Positions 57,924 through 64,000 of a DNA stretch of 64,000 bases are shown here, piece after piece (within the stretch, counting starts at the first letter, position 1; every line of letters starts with the position of its first letter). The position numbers and the translations under genes are program-made. The stretch covers positions 3,858,042 to 3,922,041 of the forward strand of contig RPFO01000082.1 in assembly GCA_009746045.1 (NCBI GenBank). Reading direction: 5' to 3'. Source of the DNA: Mesostigma viride (lineage: Eukaryota; Streptophyta; Mesostigmatophyceae; Mesostigmatales; Mesostigmataceae). A model generated the notes under the pieces. It was given only the letters and a program-made list of their open reading frames with translations. It made no database searches and was not told the origin of the DNA.

Positions 57924-58005
57924 GCGCGGCGCCTAAAAGGCGCCGCGCGCGGGAAAAAAATTTACGCGCCAAACGATATGGCGCGGCGCCGGGACGGCGC
58001 CGCGC
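57924..58005. other. Two GC-rich perfect hairpins
   Basis: 57924-57948: 10-bp arms GCGCGGCGCC / GGCGCCGCGC around TAAAA. 57981-58005: 11-bp arms GCGCGGCGCCG / CGGCGCCGCGC around a 3-base loop. More GGCGCC palindromes follow to 58130. Repeated GGCGCC blocks suggest a small foldback element. Confidence 0.8.
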
Positions 58006-58319
58006 TGAAAAATACTTGCAGTCGCAACTGTGACGTGGCGCTGCAGACCACACGGTAGGGAATTCGCAGCGCCATATATGGCGCCACGCCGACTCCTGAC
58101 GCCGTGTGGCGCCACATGGACGCGGCGCTGCACACAGCTCGAGCCCATTTTTTCACATTCCTGCTACCTGATTGGACGCCTGGCGGAGGAAGCTTTTCAC
58201 GGCGCGACGCCGAGGGGCTTCAAAAACGTATATAAGCAGGCAAAATTTCTCCGAAATTTAATGAACGAGCGCGACGCGGAGACCATGCTAGTGTGCGGAA
58301 CTGGTGAACCACACCGGTA

Positions 58320-58400
58320 CGGGACAGATTCTTGGCTGATCCTCGTAGTACCTCGTGAACACGTCTAGTAGGCCCGGGTTCAACTCCCGTCGTAACATTT
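58320..58400 (+). ncRNA. Pol III-like B-box with T-run terminator (tRNA-like or SINE remnant)
   Basis: GGGTTCAACTCCCG (58377-58389) fits the tRNA T-arm/B-box, GGTTCRANYCC, and is followed by CGTAACA and a T9 terminator. A possible A-box-like TTGGCTGATCC lies about 45 bp upstream. The full cloverleaf could not be folded: the acceptor stem partner is missing. It is best seen as a tRNA-derived remnant. Confidence 0.35.
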
Positions 58401-58889
58401 TTTTTTGGGTTGGTGTGGCAAGCCTATAAAGCAATCCGCAAACCACTACACGGCTGGTAAGATTTAATATAATTAGCAACCTAATAGCTATATCAAAAAT
58501 GTTTATGGGCATGGAAATTTTTAATATGTTGATATTAGACTGCAATGAAACGAATATGCAACCTGCCCCCCTATGTTTAATACAATTATTATTATTATTT
58601 GTGGCATGAATATAATAATTGTGTGAAATACAATGCTATGTGCAATATATTGCTGGTATGCCATGCAATTGTAACCAACAGGTGCAAGACCAAAAGGCGT
58701 CTTCAGGGCCCACCTGCTGCGAACAAGAGCTATGGCGGCAAGAGGTGCGTGCAGGGTTACGGATTTACGGGGTTGTTGACCACCAAATTTGTTGTTACGT
58801 GTGTTATGGAAACATTTCAGTCGAATTTCTGGGTTCCAACGGTCGTTAAGGTTATAAAAAGTGCGTTGGGATTCGGAAATTCACATCCT

Positions 58890-59460
58890 GGCGTGTAAAA
58901 AATGCAGGTGTTGGCGAGTTTTCGGCCCGCTTTCAGGGGTCCAACGGCCGTTGGGTGTCTAAAATGCATGTGTTAGCGTGTTTCCGGCCCGCTTTCAGGG
59001 GCCCAACGGCCGTTGGACGTCGAAAATGCATGTGTTGGCGTGTTTTCGGCCCGCTTTCAGGGGTCCAACGGCCGTTGGGTGTCGAAAATGCATGTAAAGG
59101 GCGTGTTTCAGGCCCACTTTCAGGGGTCCAACGGCCGTTGGGTGTAGAAAATGCATGTGTTGGCGTGTTTTCGGCCCGCTTTCAGGGGTCCAACGGCCGT
59201 TGGGTGTCGAAAATGCATGTGTTGGCGTGTTTCAGGCCCACTTTCAGGGGTCCAACGGCCGTTGGGTGTCGAAAATGCATGTGTTGGCGTGTTTTCGGCC
59301 CGCTTTCTGGGGTCCAACGGCCGTTGGGTGTCGAAAATGCATGTGTTGGCGTGTTTCAGGCCCACTTTCGGGGGTCCAACGGCCGTTGGGTGTCGAAAAT
59401 GCATGTGTTGGCGTGTTTCAGGCGTACTTTCAGGGGTCCAACGGCCGTTGGGACCTACAA
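58890..59460. repeat. ~62-bp minisatellite with the palindrome, about 9 copies
   Basis: Units: GTGTCGAAAATGCATGTGTT, GGCGTGTTTTCGGCCCGCTT or TTCAGGCCCACTTT, CAGGGGT, then the palindrome CCAACGGCCGTTGG. The flanking sequence is unrelated to the other palindrome arrays. It sits directly upstream of the plus-strand transposase-like gene. Confidence 0.95.
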
Positions 59461-59521
59461 ATTGGGTAATTGTTGGAAAGCAATAATTTGATAAAAAGTC
59501 AAAACTTCGTCTGGATTCTGT

Positions 59522-62500
59522 ATGCGCGCGGATGCAGGTGAAGCGCACAACAAAGACCTAAGTCTCAAGTACGTCGAGATCAAGGGCAACCAACTTGCCC
59601 TCGACATGGCCAGCGCAATGGAATACTTGCTGAAGGACAACAATCACAAGACTGAAAACACGAAAACTGCAGTAGGCTTGAGGGCGCTTGAGCGGCTGCC
59701 AGGTGCGGTTGTGAAGGTTATGGGGAAACAGTACCGCCCTGCGCTGAAAAGAAAGGCGTCGGAGTCCTTCGCTCAGGAGGTTGTCGCTAATATCGTGCAA
59801 GGTTTCCAGGAATTGGGCAAGTCGGATGAGCACAGGAACGCGAAGTGCGCTGTGCTGTCAATGTGCTTGGGAAAGGACGGCATGAACAATCAAGGGCATT
59901 GCACTCTCGCGCGGCTGCTTCACGTCACGCCCAAGGATATCCAGACCGCAAGGGGAATGAGGATGGGGGGCGACCTTCCCGCCCTGAAGGCGCCCCCTCG
60001 TGCTTTACGGTCGGACAAGTTTCCGGAGGAGGTCAAAGACATCGTCGGGAGTTACTGGTTGTCAGACCTAAACACGAGGGCGTCTCCCAACCATAAGGAC
60101 GTGGTCAATGAGTTCGAAAGGAAGGGAAACGCCAGGATCCTCATTTCCTCCCAGGGCGGAAGGTACTATTTGGACTCGCTTGAAACGATTTACAAGCGGT
60201 TCTGTTCTGACGCGTCGCCGTACAAGGGAGGTATCGTGACGACTGCGGACGGGACAAGGTACAAGGTGGGGTACACGAAGTTCGTGGAGTTCATGCCCAA
60301 GTGCGTAAAGGGCGTGTGGAAGGACCGGGACTTGTGCGCATGCGAAAAGCACGTCGTCTTCGAGTCTCTGCTCTCTGCCTTCGCCAAAGGCGTCAAGGAG
60401 TTGAAGAGCACGCTGGAGATCGAGGAGAGGGAGGGTATCCCTTCCGTGCCTGACAATGCCCATGATTTCGTTCGACGTTTCACCTGCCACAGGGCTGAGA
60501 GGGGGGAGGGGGGCAAGGAGGGGGGAGGACGGGCGGCCCGTTCGTTAACGTCCCAATGAACTGCTTGGAAGGGACGTGCAACGAGTGTGGGATTTCCGAG
60601 TTCATCGTGACGGACCAGATGAAGGGGTGGACAAAGAAGTACACGTGGTTCGACTTCATAAAGGAGGGCACAGCGCCCCGTGGGACGGTAAGCATGTATA
60701 TTTGCATCGTTGAATATATATATGTAGACTTTCATACTTCCAACGGCCGTTGGCGTTGGGAAATTCCCAGCTGCTGACTTCCATTCTTCGGTCAATCCAT
60801 GGTGCGCGGGTGTGTTGTGTTGCAGGAGGAGGATGTGGCGCCGCAAATGAACCTGCAGCAAAAACTCATCAAGTCAACCCTCTCGGAGCTCCATGAACTC
60901 ATTACGGCGCGCTTCCCGGAATTCGCCATTCACGTCCATACATGGGCCTGGCAGCACCACGCTTACAAGGAGTGCATTGACGTGATGCCGCTGGGAACGG
61001 TGGTGGTCCTGATGGACTACTCGGAGAACTATTCGGACCACCTGCAGAAACAGTTGCAGGCGCAGTACTGGTACCCAAGTAGTTACGTCCTGATGCCGGT
61101 GATCGTGATGTACCGTGATCCCGTATCGCTGGAAATCAAAAGGGTGAAGCACGATTACATGGGGAAGGACGTACCGAGGAATGCCCAGACCCTGGAGTTC
61201 GTGATGAAGAATACCCTTAACGTGCTGAGGGAGGAGGGGGTGGAGGTGAGGAACTGGATCAGTTGGTCCGACAACTGTAAGGAGCAGTTCCAATCCCGGT
61301 ATGTGTTGGCGATGGCTGCGGACCTGCTCGAGGCCGACCCCGACTTGGAATCATTGGAGTGGAACTACTCGTGTGCAGGACATGGGAAGGGGGAGTCGGA
61401 CGGGGAGGGGGGACGGTCAAAAGCATCCTCAAAAGAGCGCAGATGCAGGAGGACAATCGGAACCTGAATACGGTGGAGGCACTGGTGGCCTACCTGAACC
61501 GGGATTGGAGAACCGCATTACAATGCGTTCAAGTGGCCCGCCGGAGCGGCTGTACAATTTTTCCCAGTGAGCGCGCTGCCAAGTGTACTTGTGGGCAAAT
61601 TTTTAGGTGCCCCGTCACTTCGAGGTACTAAAAATTAGGCTACGGTACGAATTCAGCGAATTTCAGCGAATTTTCAGTCGAACCAAAGGAAGTGACGCCA
61701 ACTACCAAAAAGTTTCCGTTACGAATTTTCAGCCCAACACTCGCGCAAAATGAAGTGACGGCAACTACCAAAAAGTTTCCGTTACGAATTTTCACTCCCA
61801 CACGTTTGCACAAGAGGAAGTGACGGCAACTACCAAAAAGTTTCCGTTACGAATGTTCAGTCCCACACTTCGCGCAAATTTTAGTAGGGCTGCACGGAAG
61901 CTACCTTTCAAAATTTTGCGCTAGTATGGAACGCATTTCATTCGTCTGGAGGAACGCTGCCCGCCAACTACCCCCGTTCAGAAAGTTCCGCCGAAATTTA
62001 CCCGAGATTTGGAAATCTGAACGTCCGCGCAAATTTTAGTAGGGCTGCACGCAAGCTACCTTTCAAAATTTTGCGCAAGTATGGAACGCAATTCATTCGT
62101 CCGGAGGAATGCTGCTCGTCAACTGCCCCCGTTCAGAAAGTTGCGCCGAACTTTACTTGAGATTTGGAAATCTGAACGTGCGGTTGGAGTTTCGCGGGGA
62201 AACCCAAGTTCCCAAGTAATTCACCAATGACGCGCTTCGAACACTTGTCCGCTAAAACCTAAGCAGCCGCTCCGGCTGGCCACTTAAACGAAACTTGATG
62301 GGCAAAGACTCGAGTCGACCATCGGCACAATCGGACGTGGTTCGACGGGCATTTCTTCTCGATAACGTAAGTAAAGACAGTTGCTTTCTGGTGGTCAAGT
62401 GCAGTTCTATAATTTGTCTCTGGTTACACTTTACAGAGGACAGCTTCCTTGATGCAGTTTGAAGTTTCATAAGGCCAACGGCCGTTGGAGCTGGAAAATC

Positions 62501-63336
62501 GTATAATTGTTGAGTGCCAACGGCCGTTGGAGTTGAGAAATGTACTTATATAAAGTTTCCAAGGGCCAACGGCCGTTGGAGTTGGGAAATCTTATAATTG
62601 TTGAGTGCCAACGGCCGTTGGAGTTGGGAAATGTGCTGTGATGTTGTTTCATGGATTTACAATTGCAGATTCTCACGTCCGGTAAGGAGCGAGGCCCGAT
62701 CCGAGATATCTCCACGGCACACCAGTGGCGACTGGACAAAAAGGGCGAGCGGGTCGAGGTGGTAAAGCTCAGGCGTTTTTCATGCTTCAGTTGTGCGGAG
62801 TGCCGAGAGGGCAAGTGGACGACATGCCCAAACGATTGGAGCAGCTCGTCGTGGACTGTAAAACTCCAGGCGAGTAAGTCGCGGAACCCCACGCGATATC
62901 CGGGAACCCGCCTGAACCACGTTCAAACGGCAAGAAACGAGTTGGGGCGTGGTTTGCAGGAGGGGGAGGCCGTCGCAGTCGCATCTGAGAGGGGGCACAA
63001 GGACCATGTGCCCGACCACCCGTACTGGTTGGCGAAAGTTGTTCGAGTCGCCCACCAACTCGACAAGGATGAGTGTTTAAACAAACATACAGGGGGGGGG
63101 GCGAGGTTTTTAAGAAAGGCAACTGGGTAATGTACGTAAAATACTTCGAGAGGTGCTCCTCCTCCGGATCGGACGCCCGACGCTTCTTCTGGAACCCAGA
63201 CGACCGAGAACCCTTAACTGCAATCGTGTGCTACCTGAGCGTCGCAAAGGTCACGAAGGGCAAGTGGGAAGGACATCCGGACAACACGCGACAGGGCTGG
63301 TTCACAATTGCGAAGAAGGTGGACGCCGAAATTACG
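59522..63336 (+). CDS. Transposase-like protein of the DFAENY/SDGxxxQFK family, multi-exon, right end open
   Basis: Exon 1 is 59522-60687 (ATG; 389 codons after one base added in the G-runs near 60499-60530), donor GTAAGC. Exon 2 starts 60826 after TTGTGTTGCAG; its end (about 61525) is unclear. Exon 3 is 62669-62869 (acceptor AATTGCAG; probable GC-AG intron next). Exon 4 is 62960-63336 (126 codons after one base added at the G10 run 63092-63101), donor GTACGT. Acidic signature residues are MDYSENYS (near residue 453), SWSDNCKEQFQSR (538) and HGKGESDGEGG (581). With upstream KDVVNEF...KVGYTKFVEFMPK...CACEKH and a Cys-rich SCFSCAEC, this matches an uncharacterised protein family I know from animal genomes. 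An RNase H/DDE-type fold is inferred. A frame break at G6 61407-61412 also resolves with one added base. Probably continues beyond the window. Confidence 0.65.
61687..61870. repeat. ~61-bp tandem repeat, three copies
   Basis: Units GAAGTGACGGCAACTACC, AAAAAGTTTCCGTTACGAAT, then a variable CCCACAC part. Confidence 0.85.
61877..62190. repeat. ~157-bp tandem duplication
   Basis: Two copies starting ATTTTAGTAGGGCTGCACG and ending GAGATTTGGAAATCTGAACG, with scattered differences. Confidence 0.85.
62463..62640. repeat. Four palindrome units in intron before exon 3
   Basis: Alternating units carry GGCCAACGGCCGTTGGAGTT with GGGAAATCTTATAATTG or GAAATGTACTTATATAAAG between them. The palindromes sit in the intron just upstream of the exon 3 acceptor of the transposase-like gene. 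Confidence 0.9.
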
Positions 63337-63654
63337 GTACGTCATTCCAAACATTACTGTGTAAAATTGGTGTTTGTATGTCGCATGTGTTTTTTTGTCG
63401 ACGGTCGTTCACCTTACTAATGTTACATACAGGGCAATCAGCCTATACTTTAGCTTGGCTGCATGGCGCATGTCGCATATCTTAATTTCTCAAAGCCAAC
63501 GGCCGTTGGACTTACGAAACTGGACAAGTGCCAAGTGCGGATTGGGTACTAAAATGGGCATTCTTGTTGAGGATGACCAGTTGTGTTTATATATTTTTGC
63601 ATGGTGGCGGATGACTTGGCGTGTTGTTGCATTTTTACATACGGGTGTATGGTA

Positions 63655-63685
63655 GGCCTTAAACCCTAAACCCCTACACTCCTAA
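63655..63685. repeat. Short plant-type telomere-like stretch
   Basis: TTAAACCCTAAACCCCTA, then TCCTAAACC: about two CCCTAAA units plus degenerate ones. They are next to TG-rich DNA. Too short to be a telomere. Confidence 0.5.
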
Positions 63686-63699
63686 ACCATATTTACCCT

Positions 63700-64000
63700 T
63701 ATATGTTGGGTGTGTTGTGTGAATGTTGGGTATGTGTGTTGGGGCGTGTGTGTTGTGTGTGTGTGTTGGGTGCATTCATGAAGGTGCGGGGGCGTGTAGG
63801 GTGTGTGCAAAGTGTCTTGTGTGTTGATGTTGGGTGTGGGGGGGGGGAGGTACATGTGTGTTGTGTGTGTGACTTAGTAGGTGTGTTGTGTGTGTGACTT
63901 AGGTGTGTGTGTTGTTTGTGTTGGATATGTGTTGTGTGTGTGTGTGTTGTGTGTGTGTAGGGTGTCTTGTGTGTTGGTTTCTTGTTTTTAGTAGGTGTTG
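63700..64000. repeat. GT-rich low-complexity DNA
   Basis: GTGTGTTGTGTGTG and TTGGGTGTG mixtures to the window end. No gene recognised. Confidence 0.85.

Larger units (their letters stand above)
61526..62290. mobile_element. Possible TIR element (~760 bp) in or beside an intron
   Basis: Inverted repeats of about 26 bp (CGTT.AAGTGGCC.GCCGGAGCGG at 61527 and its complement ending near 62290), two mismatches. The inside is built of tandem repeats. The left arm overlaps what reads as coding sequence of exon 2, so insertion may have cut the exon. No target-site duplication could be fixed. Confidence 0.45.

Noticed and set aside
58320-58400. Functional tRNA, including tRNA-Sec
   Set aside because: The T-arm is convincing, but no anticodon stem-loop or acceptor partner could be folded. 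The usual Sec anticodon loop is absent.
63655-63685. Chromosome end
   Set aside because: Only about two telomere-type units, followed by 300 bp of other sequence.

Overview
The window reads as nuclear DNA of a repeat-rich eukaryote, most likely a flagellated green alga. The reasons are GT-AG introns, a broken AT-rich plastid rpoB fragment (about 20.1-20.5 kb), two exons matching the conserved core of the flagellar protein CFAP299 (6781-7556), and a short CCCTAAA stretch near 63.66 kb. The species cannot be named from sequence alone. At least 40% of the window is tandem repeat.

Layout. 0-5 kb: two minus-strand multi-exon genes (a Gly-rich nuclear-type protein and a poly-Gln protein) and an 8-bp satellite sitting in an intron. 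5-11 kb: a second 8-bp satellite, the CFAP299 exons, a very GC-rich minisatellite and a plus-strand gene of about 500 codons. 11.5-19.6 kb: one minus-strand four-exon gene (about 860 aa) whose introns hold two palindrome-bearing minisatellites and a 3.4-kb hexanucleotide array. 20-38 kb: the plastid fragment, then a one-directional run of small minus-strand genes (Cys/His-rich proteins, a tandem paralog pair, two MYND-finger paralogs, an F-box-like protein), many separated by a 14-bp palindrome, CCAACGGCCGTTGG. This run is interrupted by a complete tyrosine-recombinase retrotransposon (22368-27870) and is followed by a related element without coding capacity (38558-40356). 40.4-57.3 kb: purine-only arrays and about 16 kb of 29/30-bp satellite that switches orientation twice. 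57.3-64 kb: GC-rich hairpins, a pol III-like B-box, another palindrome minisatellite and a plus-strand transposase-like gene that probably continues past the right edge.

Main points. (1) Both mobile elements have the split-direct-repeat order A1-internal-B1-A2-B2 and share terminal motifs, so the small one is probably mobilised by the large one. (2) CCAACGGCCGTTGG recurs roughly 80 times, inside several unrelated minisatellites and alone between genes. It equals two inverted copies of the plant MSA/MYB3R core. (3) Nearly every multi-exon gene needs one extra base at a homopolymer to stay in frame, and adding it makes exon lengths and phases fit exactly. That points to systematic one-base loss (assembly error, decay or programmed frameshifting). 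(4) Satellites lie repeatedly inside introns with good splice sites.

Gene functions are mostly unknown. Exon models were made by eye from splice signals, reading-phase agreement and paralog comparison, and no database search was possible.
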